A program made the translations under genes and the position numbers. The notes under the pieces were generated by a model, which did not search any database, was not told where the DNA came from, and saw nothing but the letters and a program-made list of their open reading frames with translations. Source: Mycobacterium sp. D16Q14 (lineage in GTDB: Bacteria; Actinomycetota; Actinomycetes; Mycobacteriales; Mycobacteriaceae). Taken from it: DNA of 64,000 bases. The stretch spans positions 1-64,000 of the forward strand of contig MAEX01000021.1 of NCBI GenBank assembly GCA_002013415.1. The letters are read 5' to 3'. The number at the start of each line of letters is the position of its first letter. Within the stretch, counting starts at the first letter, position 1. Positions 54,154-62,021 of this stretch are shown here, one piece after another.

Positions 54154-54996
54154 TTAGGAGCGCGAATCCCGCCAGGCCAGCGGCGCATCCAGCACCGACA
54201 GGTCGTAATCGTTGTCGGCATCGATCCCCACGGTGAACAACCTCGCACCCACGTCGGTGTAGGCGTCTGCTTCGGCCGCCGTCAATCCCCGCTCGGGATC
54301 AAGCCCCCAGCTCGTTGAGCGCTCGATTTCGTTGTGGTCACGGCCGATTCGCTCGGTCTCGGCGATGAGGATGTCATTCTTGCGCCGGTAGGTGTCGACA
54401 TCGCCGAACGCATGCCAGATATGGGCGTGCCGGGCCACTAACGGAATGGTGCGCTTCTCTCCCCCGCCACCGATCAGGATCGGTATCGAGCGCACGGGCG
54501 CCGGCAGCAACTGCGCCAGCCGGTTCTCGATCCGAACCAGGCTGTCCTCGAACAAATCGAATCGCGAACCCGTCGTACCGAACTCATATCCGTATGTGGT
54601 GTAGTCCCTTTCGTACCAGCCGGCACCCACGCCCAGGATCAGCCGGCCATCGCTGATGTGGTCGACAGTTCGGGCCATATCGGCCAGCAGATCGGGGTTG
54701 CGATAACCCACGCCGGTGACAAGCAGCCCGATCTCCGCCCGCGAGGTGACCTCGGCCCACGATCCCAGGGCGGTCCAGGCCTCGAAATTGTTGACGTCGG
54801 GCTGCACCTCGTCGAGCACCACTCCCTCACTGCTCAGGGTGCCAGCGGGCCAATGGAAGTGGTCATAACCGAAGATGACGTCCACGCCCTTGTCCTCGGC
54901 GCGGAGCACGGCGTCTCGCCACTGCTTGTAGTTCTGCGCCTTGGCGGGCCGCAGCTGGATTCCGATGCGAATGCGTCCTGTCACATCGAAGTCCAA
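54154..54996 (-). CDS. LLM class F420-dependent oxidoreductase
   Basis: The 280-aa protein is a luciferase-like TIM barrel: RIRIGIQLRPAKAQNYKQW at the N-terminus, FGYDHFHWPAG, a typical RAEIGLLVTGVGYRNPDLLADMARTVDHISDGR block and GVGAGWYERDY. Mycobacterial members of this group normally use reduced F420 as hydride donor. The substrate is unknown. The gene is divergent from the RidA gene with 44 bases between. Confidence 0.87.
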   Translation of the reverse strand: MDFDVTGRIRIGIQLRPAKAQNYKQWRDAVLRAEDKGVDVIFGYDHFHWPAGTLSSEGVVLDEVQPDVNNFEAWTALGSWAEVTSRAEIGLLVTGVGYRNPDLLADMARTVDHISDGRLILGVGAGWYERDYTTYGYEFGTTGSRFDLFEDSLVRIENRLAQLLPAPVRSIPILIGGGGEKRTIPLVARHAHIWHAFGDVDTYRRKNDILIAETERIGRDHNEIERSTSWGLDPERGLTAAEADAYTDVGARLFTVGIDADNDYDLSVLDAPLAWRDSRS

Positions 54997-55040
54997 TTAA
55001 TCGATCGTCGTAGGTATTCCCCGCCGCCTACGCTGCCGCC

Positions 55041-55427
55041 ATGGAACGCGTGAATATCTCGTCGGAAGGCGAATGGGAAGGAGCGGTCGGCTACTCCCGC
55101 GCGGTGCGGGTCGGCGGTCACGTCGCCGTCGCCGGAACCACGGCGGCGCGCCAGAGCCAATCACCCGTCGGCGGGAACGACATCGCCGAACAGACCCGCG
55201 AGGCGCTGCGCCGGATCGAGTCGGCGCTTAGCCAGGCAGGTGCCTCGTTACGCGATGTCATCCGCACTCGCATCTTCGTCACGGATATCGGGCGGTGGCG
55301 CGAGGTCGGTTTGGCCCACGGCGAGTTTTTCGGCGACATCCGCCCCGCCGCCACGATGGTCGAAGTCTCAGCACTCATCGATCCGGCGCTGCTGGTGGAG
55401 ATCGAGGCCGACGCCATCGTTGAATAA
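55041..55427 (+). CDS. RidA (YjgF/YER057c/UK114) family protein
   Basis: The 128-aa protein has the RidA fold pattern (SRAVRVGGHVAVAGTTA, EQTREALRRIESALSQAGASLRDVIRTRIFVTDI, ATMVEVSALIDPALLVEIEADAI). The conserved Arg near residue 107 in other RidA proteins corresponds to the segment before ATMVEV. RidA enzymes hydrolyse reactive enamine/imine intermediates; other members have unknown tasks. It probably corresponds to Rv2704. The FadR-type operator lies directly after its stop codon. Confidence 0.87.
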   Translation: MERVNISSEGEWEGAVGYSRAVRVGGHVAVAGTTAARQSQSPVGGNDIAEQTREALRRIESALSQAGASLRDVIRTRIFVTDIGRWREVGLAHGEFFGDIRPAATMVEVSALIDPALLVEIEADAIVE

Positions 55428-55429
55428 AT

Positions 55430-55440
55430 TGGTCAGACCA
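55430..55440. promoter_or_regulatory. FadR/GntR-type operator TGGTCAGACCA
   Basis: The palindrome TGGTC-A-GACCA lies 38 bases before the regulator's start codon. It matches the TGGTnnnACCA form used by FadR-subfamily GntR proteins, so autoregulation is likely. Confidence 0.6.
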
Positions 55441-55477
55441 CTGGACCTCCTACCAATAACGGTGCTACCGTGACGGC

Positions 55478-56218
55478 ATGGCACTGCAGCCGATCGCCCG
55501 TCAGTCGATACCCGACGAGATATTCAGTCAGCTGGCGGCGCAGGTCCTGACCGGTGACCGCACTCCGGGCGACACCCTGCCCAGTGAGCGAGCCCTTGCC
55601 GAGACCCTCGGGGTGTCCCGCACCGCGGTCCGCGAAGCATTGAGCCGCCTAGAGCGCTCGGGCCTGATTCACATCCGCCAGGGTGGGTCGACGGTGATCC
55701 GGGATTACCGCAGCGAGGCCGGTTTCGACGTGCTGCCACTACTGCTCGCCTATGGCGGAGATGTGGACCGCCGCACGTTGGCCAGCGTCATCGAGGCCAG
55801 GGCCATCATCGGCCCACAGGTGGCCAGGCTCGCCGCGCAGCGCGCCCACACAAGCTCTGGGGTCGCCGACCGGCTCCACGTCATGGCCGGGGATCTCGAG
55901 TCCGAAGGTGATCCGCTGCAAAGGATGTGGCGTGCGCTCGGCTTCTGGGAGTTGGTTATCGACACTGCCGACTCGATTGCATTCCGACTGGTGTTCAACA
56001 CCATGCGCGACTCATATGTCCGGGCCCTGGACGTACTCGTCAACGTCATGTCCGCTGAAGTCGGAGACATCGGCCACTACCGCGCCCTCGCCGATGCCAT
56101 CGCCACACAAGATCCAGACGCCGCACAAGAGGCGGCTGCGGCCATGCTTGCCTTGGGCACCAAGGCCTTTGACAAACTCCTGAAAGAAATCATGGACGAA
56201 TCGGAGAATCAGCAATGA
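55478..56218 (+). CDS. GntR family (FadR subfamily) transcriptional regulator
   Basis: The 246-aa regulator has an N-terminal winged helix-turn-helix (LPSERALAETLGVSRTAVREALSRLERSGLI, residues about 29-59). An all-helical FCD-type domain follows, with a likely metal/ligand pocket. It overlaps the next gene by four bases. A FadR-type palindrome stands upstream. Linkage to a membrane fatty acid hydroxylase-like enzyme suggests control by a lipid or small carboxylate; this is inference. Confidence 0.88.
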   Translation: MALQPIARQSIPDEIFSQLAAQVLTGDRTPGDTLPSERALAETLGVSRTAVREALSRLERSGLIHIRQGGSTVIRDYRSEAGFDVLPLLLAYGGDVDRRTLASVIEARAIIGPQVARLAAQRAHTSSGVADRLHVMAGDLESEGDPLQRMWRALGFWELVIDTADSIAFRLVFNTMRDSYVRALDVLVNVMSAEVGDIGHYRALADAIATQDPDAAQEAAAAMLALGTKAFDKLLKEIMDESENQQ

Positions 56219-56877
56219 CCCGTGCCGCACGTAAGTCGATGACCCTGCGCGATGCCTTTGTCGAATTCGTCAAACACCCCACCCCATGGATGCTTCTCGC
56301 ATGGTCCGCCGTGCTCCTGGGCGCCCGAATCTCGTTGGGCGGCTGGACCATCGCCGACGCCATCACGCCCATAGCGCTCGTGGTCATCTCCCCTGTCGCC
56401 GAATGGCTGATCCATGTCGGGATCCTGCATTGGCGACCGCGCTCGGTGGGGCCAGTGAAAATCGACTCGCGGCTCGCCCGCGATCACCGCCTGCATCATC
56501 AGGATCCGCGGGATATCCCGCTGGTGTTCATCCCGTGGCCAAGCCTGGTCGTGGTGATCATCGGATTGACCCTGGCCGCGTTCTTCGCATTCCCGCGCAC
56601 CGGACTTGGGCTCACCTTCGCGCTCACGGTGGCATTGTTCCTGATGTTCTACGAGTGGACGCACTACCTCGTCCACACCGATTACAAACCGCGTCATGCG
56701 ATCTATCGCGCGGTCTGGCGAAACCACCGGTTCCACCATTTCAAGAATGAGAACTACTGGTTCACTGTGACCAGTTCGGGGACCGCTGACCGTCTCCTCG
56801 GAACCTATCCGGATCCACAACAGGTGCAATCGTCACCTACGGTCCGAAATCTGCACGCGCCCAGCATAACTGGCTAG
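56215..56877 (+). CDS. Fatty acid hydroxylase/sterol desaturase superfamily membrane protein
   Basis: The 220-aa membrane enzyme carries the histidine boxes of the diiron hydroxylase superfamily. They are EWLIHVGILH (near residue 65), DHRLHHQ (near 91), YEWTHYLVH (near 145) and NHRFHHFKNENYW (near 170). Four hydrophobic segments frame them. It would hydroxylate or desaturate a lipid at the cytoplasmic membrane face. It is coupled to the FadR-type regulator by ATGA. The last four bases overlap the stop of the convergent 55-aa peptide gene. Confidence 0.87.
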   Translation: MTRAARKSMTLRDAFVEFVKHPTPWMLLAWSAVLLGARISLGGWTIADAITPIALVVISPVAEWLIHVGILHWRPRSVGPVKIDSRLARDHRLHHQDPRDIPLVFIPWPSLVVVIIGLTLAAFFAFPRTGLGLTFALTVALFLMFYEWTHYLVHTDYKPRHAIYRAVWRNHRFHHFKNENYWFTVTSSGTADRLLGTYPDPQQVQSSPTVRNLHAPSITG

Positions 56878-57041
56878 TCTGCGCCGCCCAGCCCACAGCT
56901 GGCGCCCGAATAGCCATCCTGTTGATGATCCGGCGCAACATCCTGGCTTCGCGGTCTGCTGCCCGAATTGGTTGCCACAAAAAAGCCCGACCCAACAACA
57001 AGCAGGACAGTCACCGTCGCTATGACGATGACTGCGGTCAT
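56874..57041 (-). CDS. 55-aa membrane-anchored Cys-containing peptide, candidate MNIO (RiPP) precursor
   Basis: This short gene is visible on the minus strand directly after the partner gene. ATG 57041 shares one base with that gene's TGA (TGATG), and it ends with TAG at 56876-56874. The peptide has an N-terminal hydrophobic helix (residues 2-23) and a positively charged turn (SRPRSQD). Its C-terminal segment DGYSGASCGLGGAD has one cysteine (Cys49) and a terminal aspartate (Asp55). A DUF692 enzyme, a small partner and a tiny Cys/Gly peptide in an overlapping operon is the standard layout of an MNIO-type RiPP. Which residue is modified is unknown. The alternative is an unrelated small membrane protein. 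Confidence 0.65.
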   Translation of the reverse strand: MTAVIVIATVTVLLVVGSGFFVATNSGSRPRSQDVAPDHQQDGYSGASCGLGGAD

Positions 57042-57469
57042 CACGCCTCAGCCCGCTCCGGCCGTAATGCGAAGTAGCGCAGTTTCTTTCCGAATGCGAT
57101 CTGAAGCTCACGACGACCGCCGCGGCGGACCAGCGCGATCCGGCGAAGCCCCTCGGCCACCTCACGATCCATCATCCAGTCGCGCAGACGTGGCAGCTCA
57201 TAGGCGTACTCACGGAATTCCTTGGCGTCGCACAGCACGCAGCACCGCATGGAGTGCAACAGCGCGTACTGTTCAAACTCGTACTCCCAGTTGGGCATTT
57301 CCCTGAGCCACGGCACCGCCTTGGCCATATCAAAACGCCGCTTGACCCGCAGTTGCGCACCCGCGGCCAGCGCCGTGTACTCGTCGAATCCCGACGGAGC
57401 ATTACCGGCAAGCAGGTCCGAGAGCACCGACAACTGGCGGCGCCGCAGAACCTCGCGGTTGTCAAGCAT
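57041..57469 (-). CDS. DUF692-associated partner protein
   Basis: The 142-aa soluble protein starts at ATG 57469, inside the end of the DUF692 gene (eight-base overlap), and ends one base into the 55-aa peptide gene. It is helical and basic (LDNREVLRRRQLSVLSDLLAG, ELPRLRDWMMDREVAEGLRR). A cysteine cluster MRCCVLC lies at residues 75-80. In characterised MNIO pathways a small partner binds the precursor leader and the enzyme, and its position fits that role. I cannot identify a RiPP recognition element by eye. GTG 57478 is another possible start. Confidence 0.72.
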   Translation of the reverse strand: MLDNREVLRRRQLSVLSDLLAGNAPSGFDEYTALAAGAQLRVKRRFDMAKAVPWLREMPNWEYEFEQYALLHSMRCCVLCDAKEFREYAYELPRLRDWMMDREVAEGLRRIALVRRGGRRELQIAFGKKLRYFALRPERAEA

Positions 57470-58358
57470 GCACAACACCCGCCTTGATCGCCTGTCGGAC
57501 CACCGAAAGGTCGGCGCTCACACTGGCCTCATCGATCGATCCGTCACGCTCGATCAACACGCCCAGGCCACGCCCGGAGGTGAGCACCACGAGCTCGGTC
57601 AGCAGATCGGCCACCGGATCGATGATGGTGTCGGAGTGGGTGTCCCAGTACAGGTCGCCCTCGAACCGGCCACCCGCGATGTGCACGTACGCGACGCGCT
57701 CGACGGGGAATCGGCGTAGCAGCGCGATGGGATCGGTGCCCGAGGCCACCGCCGTCGCGTACAGGTTCGCGACATCGAGCACCAGCCAGCAGCCGGTGCG
57801 CCGGGAGAGCTCACGCAGGTAGTCGGGCTCGCTGAGTTCATTTTCGGGCCACTGCAGGGTGGTGGCCACGTTCTCCAGCGCCAAGGGCACCCCGAGGTCA
57901 TCCTGAACCCGGGACACATTGTCCACCAGGATATCCAGAGCCAATGTGGTGCGCGGCGGAGCCACCAGGTAACCCGCCTCGAGCACACCGCTGTGCCGCC
58001 CGTTCTCATAGCCGGCACGCACAAACGCCACGTGCTCGCTGACCATCGGAGCGTTGAGCTCCGCGGCCAGAGCAGCCAGGTGTTTAACGCGCTTGGCGTC
58101 GGGCAGATCGGCCCCGGCAAGACCCAGAGAAACGCCGTGCGGCACGACTACGGTCCCCGCCTCACGAAGGCGCATCAGTTCGACGGGCAGCGCTCCGGGG
58201 CGGAAGTTCTCGGCGACGATCTCGGTGAAGGCGAGGCTGAGGGTGTCGTCCGTGACGGCACCCTGATTGAACATGGCAGCAAGCTCGGGACGCCATGAGG
58301 CACCGACCGCGGGCTCGTCGGCCAGCACGGTCGTAAGCGGGTGATTTGAAGAGGCCAC
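57462..58358 (-). CDS. DUF692 multinuclear non-heme iron oxidative enzyme (MNIO)
   Basis: The 298-aa protein is a TIM-barrel DUF692 enzyme, the family of MbnB and TglH. These enzymes use two or three iron ions and oxygen to rebuild Cys or Asp/Asn residues in peptides. Candidate ligands in order are E50 (AENF), H74 (PHGVSLG), E108-H109 (SEHVAF), E162-N163 (LENV), D195/N198 (LDVANLY), H226 (VHIAGG), D239/H241 (DTHSD) and E270 (LIERDG). GTG 58358 has AAGGGGG ten bases upstream. It leads the tightly overlapping enzyme-partner-peptide operon on the minus strand. Confidence 0.9.
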   Translation of the reverse strand: MASSNHPLTTVLADEPAVGASWRPELAAMFNQGAVTDDTLSLAFTEIVAENFRPGALPVELMRLREAGTVVVPHGVSLGLAGADLPDAKRVKHLAALAAELNAPMVSEHVAFVRAGYENGRHSGVLEAGYLVAPPRTTLALDILVDNVSRVQDDLGVPLALENVATTLQWPENELSEPDYLRELSRRTGCWLVLDVANLYATAVASGTDPIALLRRFPVERVAYVHIAGGRFEGDLYWDTHSDTIIDPVADLLTELVVLTSGRGLGVLIERDGSIDEASVSADLSVVRQAIKAGVVHA

Positions 58359-58420
58359 CGCGGTTACCCCCTTATCTCAAGACCGACGAGTTAAGCCAGT
58401 CTAGCTACCACGTTGATAGC

Positions 58421-58798
58421 TTAGGAAGTGCTAGGTGCCAGCGGGTTGAAAAAGCCATCCGGTCCCGGCCGGAAACTCGCCACAGAAGTAACTGCGGCGA
58501 TCGGCAGCGGTCCGTACAAGTGAGGGAACAGCATCGATTCAGGGTCGCTAGGCACGCCTGGTTCCCAACGTACCGGAGAGTCAAGCAGATTCGAGGCAAC
58601 AGACAATACGACCAGATCACACCTCCCGCGATACAAGCGGTTGGCCGGAAGGTGAACCTGGTGCGGAGCGGAAAGATGAATGAACCCCGTTTCGGCCAGT
58701 GACGTGGGCCGATGCTCCCCCTGTACACGTGCTGATGCCCACGCCTCGACCGAACAGATGTGAACAAGTTCGGCTTCGCCCGGTCCCGTCGACTGCAT
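58421..58798 (-). CDS. DUF952 family protein
   Basis: The product is 125 aa from ATG 58798. It has the conserved DUF952 pattern: LVHICSVEAWASARVQGEHRP, then SLAETGFIHLSAPHQV, ANRLYRGRCDLVVLSV and FPHLYGPLPIAAVTSV. Function is unknown; the fold is related to small NAD/nucleotide-binding modules. The frame is open further upstream, but that part does not match the family. It lies 62 bases upstream of the DUF692 gene on the same strand and could be transcribed with it, though its role in that pathway is unproven. Confidence 0.82.
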   Translation of the reverse strand: MQSTGPGEAELVHICSVEAWASARVQGEHRPTSLAETGFIHLSAPHQVHLPANRLYRGRCDLVVLSVASNLLDSPVRWEPGVPSDPESMLFPHLYGPLPIAAVTSVASFRPGPDGFFNPLAPSTS

Positions 58799-58958
58799 CA
58801 CACCAGCCTGCCTCACCCTGTAACACCCCGGAAGTGAGCCGCGACACACCGGACACACATGGGGAACAACCGAAACCCCCCAAACGTCTGACAAAGTACA
58901 TACATAAGCGCCGAGCGGTTCACCGGACCGCAAAGCTCAGGAGAGATACGGAGGAGCC

Positions 58959-59153
58959 ATGTACGCAACTCTGACCAGTCCAGAGCTGACGAAGGCTGAC
59001 CGCTGCGATCGTTGCGGAGCGGCTGCCCGGGTCCGCGCCACGCTCCCGTCCGGAGCCGAGCTGCTTTTTTGCCAGCATCACGCCAATGAGCACTCAGAGA
59101 AGCTGAGCGCCATGTCGGCAGTGCTGTACATCAGCGCCCCCGTCGAGGGTTAG
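58959..59153 (+). CDS. Small Cys/His-rich actinobacterial protein (DUF7455-like)
   Basis: The 64-aa product has a zinc-binding layout: CDRC near residue 16 and FCQHHANEH near residue 38. It matches, from memory, a short protein conserved near sigma genes in actinobacteria (DUF7455). A strong GGAGGAG precedes ATG 58959 by about four bases. A TACATA-type -10 near 58897 may be its promoter. It is divergent from the DUF952 gene. Function is unknown; zinc-dependent nucleic acid or protein binding is plausible. Confidence 0.75.
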   Translation: MYATLTSPELTKADRCDRCGAAARVRATLPSGAELLFCQHHANEHSEKLSAMSAVLYISAPVEG

Positions 59154-59215
59154 TCACCGCGGTTTCACCCCCGGTAACGACCGCTGACCATCCCATCAGG
59201 AATGCTGGTGTGGCC

Positions 59216-60190
59216 ATGAGTGAGAAGCCGCGCCATGTCTCGATAGGTCGAGACGTCTTGCACGTGATGCGTCGCACCGCCGTAAAGAGTTGGGACGACT
59301 CGATTTTCGCGCAGTCAGCCCAAGCCGCTTTTTGGCAGGTGTTATCGCTACCACCCCTGCTGTTGGGCATCCTGGGGAGCTTGACGTTCGTTGGGCCGCT
59401 GTTCGGACCGGACACGTTGCCCGAAATCCAAGAGCGGCTCCTACGGGTGGCTAACAGCGTTTTCAGCAAGAGCGTGGTCGCCGAGATCATCGAACCCACA
59501 ATCATCGACATCATGCGTGACGGGCGTGGTGAGGTGGTATCCATCGGATTCGTCATCTCACTGTGGGCAGGCTCCTCGGCGATATCGAGCTTTGTGGACT
59601 CCATTGTCGAGGCACACGATCAGACGCCGCTGCGACACCCCGTTCGTCAGCGGTTCTTTGCGCTGGGCCTATACGTCGCCGCGCTGGCCATGGCGGTGGT
59701 GACATTGCCGGTGATCGCCCTCGGACCGAAACGGATCGCCGAGGTCGTACCCGACTCGTGGAACGCGCTGTTGCGGTACGGCTACTTCCCACTGCTGGGT
59801 ATCGCACTGGTCGCCCTGGTGACGCTGCTATACCGGGTATCCCTACCCAAACCGCTTCCGTCGCACCGTTTGTTGATCGGTGCGCTGTTGGCGGTGACGT
59901 TCTTTGTGATCGCCAGCCTGGGGCTGCGGTTCTACCTCAACTGGATCACGCAGACCGGATACACCTACGGCGCGTTGGCCACCCCCATCGCGTTCCTGCT
60001 GTTCGCGTTCATGCTCGGATTCGCGATCGTGCTGGGCGCCGAACTCAACGCCGCGATCGAGGAACACTGGCCGGCCGGGGCCACACACGCCCGTCAGCTG
60101 CGGGAATGGCTGAGCCCACAAAATGGCCAGAACGGTGCCGAGAGCGGCGCTGACGAGGTGACTCCGGACAGAACCGCCGAAGGCTGCTAG
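59216..60190 (+). CDS. YihY/BrkB family membrane protein
   Basis: The product is 324 aa from ATG 59216 (GTG 59210 is an alternative). It has the family's six or so membrane helices and the block SLWAGSSAISSFVDSIVEAHDQ. GYTYGALATPIAFLLFAFMLGFAIVLGAELNAAIE lies near the C-terminus. A basic N-terminus and a hydrophilic tail face the cytoplasm. These proteins are often labelled ribonuclease BN in error; their role is unknown. Position corresponds to Rv2707. Confidence 0.87.
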   Translation: MSEKPRHVSIGRDVLHVMRRTAVKSWDDSIFAQSAQAAFWQVLSLPPLLLGILGSLTFVGPLFGPDTLPEIQERLLRVANSVFSKSVVAEIIEPTIIDIMRDGRGEVVSIGFVISLWAGSSAISSFVDSIVEAHDQTPLRHPVRQRFFALGLYVAALAMAVVTLPVIALGPKRIAEVVPDSWNALLRYGYFPLLGIALVALVTLLYRVSLPKPLPSHRLLIGALLAVTFFVIASLGLRFYLNWITQTGYTYGALATPIAFLLFAFMLGFAIVLGAELNAAIEEHWPAGATHARQLREWLSPQNGQNGAESGADEVTPDRTAEGC

Positions 60191-60232
60191 TTGTACCCGA
60201 CTGTCACCGACCTGACTGCCGGGTACAGCTAG
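60187..60232. terminator. Bidirectional hairpin between BrkB-like and DUF3039 genes
   Basis: Arms of 13 bases (60187-60199 and 60220-60232) pair with one wobble around a 20-base loop. The hairpin covers the stop codons of both convergent genes, a common place for a shared mycobacterial terminator. Confidence 0.45.
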
Positions 60233-60465
60233 TCGCCCTTCTTCATCATTTCGTAGATGCGCTTGCAGTCCGGGCACACCGGGGAGCCGGGCTTGGCCGA
60301 CCGCGTAACAGGGAAAACCTCACCGCACAGGGCGACCACATGGTTTCCCATGACGGCGCTCTCTACGATCTTGTCTTTTTTGACGTAGTGGAAGACCTTC
60401 GGAGTATCACTGTCTGTGCTCTCGTCGACAGTGGTGTCCGGACGCTCGATCGTCTGCGTGTCCAT
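60229..60465 (-). CDS. DUF3039 family protein
   Basis: The product is 78 aa from ATG 60465. It has the conserved block FHYVKKDKIVESAVMGNHVVALCGEVF and a C-terminal CPDCKRIYEMM, giving three cysteines that may bind zinc with a nearby His. Length and position match Rv2708c. Function is unknown. It is divergent from the DUF3099 gene by 25 bases and converges on the BrkB-like gene. Confidence 0.83.
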   Translation of the reverse strand: MDTQTIERPDTTVDESTDSDTPKVFHYVKKDKIVESAVMGNHVVALCGEVFPVTRSAKPGSPVCPDCKRIYEMMKKGD

Positions 60466-60490
60466 CCCTACATTGTGACATTGTGGAGAT

Positions 60491-60883
60491 ATGAGAAAAG
60501 AGCTGTCGTTCGATGACGACGGCCATCCGGTACTCATCACAGCGGCCGCGGTCTCGGTCGAAGAACAGCACCGCGCCCGGGTACGCCGCTATTTGTCTTT
60601 GATGGCGTTCCGGATACCGGCCCTGCTGGGCGCCGCCTGGGCCTACAACGTGTGGCACAACGGGTGGATCTCGCTGGCCATTCTGGCCGCCTCGATCCCG
60701 CTGCCGTGGATGGCGGTGCTCATTGCGAACGACCGTCCTGCCCGCAAGGCCGAGGAGCCCCGCCGGTACGGGCCACAGGAACATCGTCACTCGCTATTTC
60801 CCACCGCTGAGCGCAGAGCGATTGATCCCGCTCCTCCGCCGCAACCGCGCACCCCTCCGGAAGGGTCAGCTGACCCGTCTTAG
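60491..60883 (+). CDS. DUF3099 family membrane protein
   Basis: The 130-aa product has an N-terminal cytoplasmic segment (HPVLITAAAVSVEEQHRARVRRY) and two hydrophobic helices (about residues 38-56 and 60-77). A Pro/Arg-rich tail follows. The pattern matches DUF3099 (Rv2709). Function is unknown. It precedes sigB by 147 bases on the same strand, but sigB has its own promoter in that gap. Confidence 0.8.
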   Translation: MRKELSFDDDGHPVLITAAAVSVEEQHRARVRRYLSLMAFRIPALLGAAWAYNVWHNGWISLAILAASIPLPWMAVLIANDRPARKAEEPRRYGPQEHRHSLFPTAERRAIDPAPPPQPRTPPEGSADPS

Positions 60884-60966
60884 GAACAGCTATGTCAATT
60901 CTCAGGACATTCTCAGCTGCCGACGGCGAATCCGCAGGTCAGTGACGGCGCCGTTTCGGAACCTCA

Positions 60967-60994
60967 GGAACTTTCTGGGCCAACCAAGCGTTGC
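60967..60994 (+). promoter_or_regulatory. ECF-type (SigE/SigH-like) promoter of sigB
   Basis: GGAACT (60967-60972) and CGTTGC (60989-60994) are separated by 16 bases and stand 37 bases before ATG 61031. In M. tuberculosis sigB is known to be driven by SigE and SigH through GGAAC/CGTT promoters, and this element fits that rule. Confidence 0.7.
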
Positions 60995-61030
60995 AACACA
61001 TGAGACCTACGGATCAACTAGGAGGCAGCG

Positions 61031-62002
61031 ATGGCAAACGCCACCACCCGTCCGGCTCGTACCATCGAGTCCGAGGATCTGGACGCCCAGAGTCCAGCCG
61101 CGGACCTTGTACGGGTGTACTTGAACGGCATCGGTAAGACTGCGCTGCTGACAGCGGAGGACGAAGTCGAGCTCGCCAAACGGATCGAGGCGGGGTTGTA
61201 CGCCCAGCACCTTCTGGACACCAAGAAACGCCTGGGCGAGGCCCGCAAGAAGGATCTGGCTGTCATCGTGCGTGAGGGCAGCGCGGCACGCAGCCACTTA
61301 CTGGAGGCCAACCTGCGCCTGGTCGTTTCGCTCGCCAAGCGCTACACCGGTCGCGGGATGCCACTGCTCGACCTCATCCAGGAGGGCAACCTGGGCTTGA
61401 TCCGCGCGATGGAGAAGTTCGACTACGCCAAGGGGTTCAAGTTCTCGACATACGCCACCTGGTGGATTCGTCAGGCCATCACCCGTGGCATGGCTGATCA
61501 GAGCCGAACCATCCGCCTTCCCGTGCACCTCGTGGAGCAGGTGAACAAGCTGGCTCGCATCAAGCGCGAACTACACCAGCGACTCGGCCGCGAGGCCAGC
61601 GACGAGGAATTGTCGGAGGAGTCCGGCATTCCCGTGGAGAAGATCGGGGATCTGCTGGACCACAGCAGGGATCCGGTGAGCCTGGACATGCCGGTCGGTA
61701 CCGACGAGGAAGCACCGCTGGGTGACTTCATCGAGGACACCGAGGCGATGTCCGCGGAGAACGCTGTCATCGCCGAGCTGCTGCACTCGGACGTGCGCAG
61801 CGTGCTAGGCACTCTCGACGAACGCGAGCAGCAGGTCATCCGGCTCCGGTATGGACTCGATGATGGTCAGGCCCGCACGCTGGATCAGATCGGCAAGCTG
61901 TTCGGGCTGTCTCGCGAGCGGGTGCGTCAGATCGAGCGCGAGGTCATGACGAAACTTCGCCACGGCGATCGCGCGGAGCGCCTGCGTTCGTACGCGAGCT
62001 AG
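61031..62002 (+). CDS. sigB: Stress/stationary-phase sigma factor SigB
   Basis: The 323-aa group 2 sigma factor is highly similar to SigA from region 1.2 on. It has NLRLVVSLAKRYTGRGM, FKFSTYATWWIRQAITRG and TLDQIGKLFGLSRERVRQIE. It lacks the long Lys/Ala-rich head and has only about 25 residues before region 1.2. AGGAGG lies six bases before ATG 61031. It supports general stress transcription. A strong hairpin terminator separates it from ideR. Confidence 0.96.
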   Translation: MANATTRPARTIESEDLDAQSPAADLVRVYLNGIGKTALLTAEDEVELAKRIEAGLYAQHLLDTKKRLGEARKKDLAVIVREGSAARSHLLEANLRLVVSLAKRYTGRGMPLLDLIQEGNLGLIRAMEKFDYAKGFKFSTYATWWIRQAITRGMADQSRTIRLPVHLVEQVNKLARIKRELHQRLGREASDEELSEESGIPVEKIGDLLDHSRDPVSLDMPVGTDEEAPLGDFIEDTEAMSAENAVIAELLHSDVRSVLGTLDEREQQVIRLRYGLDDGQARTLDQIGKLFGLSRERVRQIEREVMTKLRHGDRAERLRSYAS

Positions 62003-62021
62003 TTGACCTACTACCCTGCCC

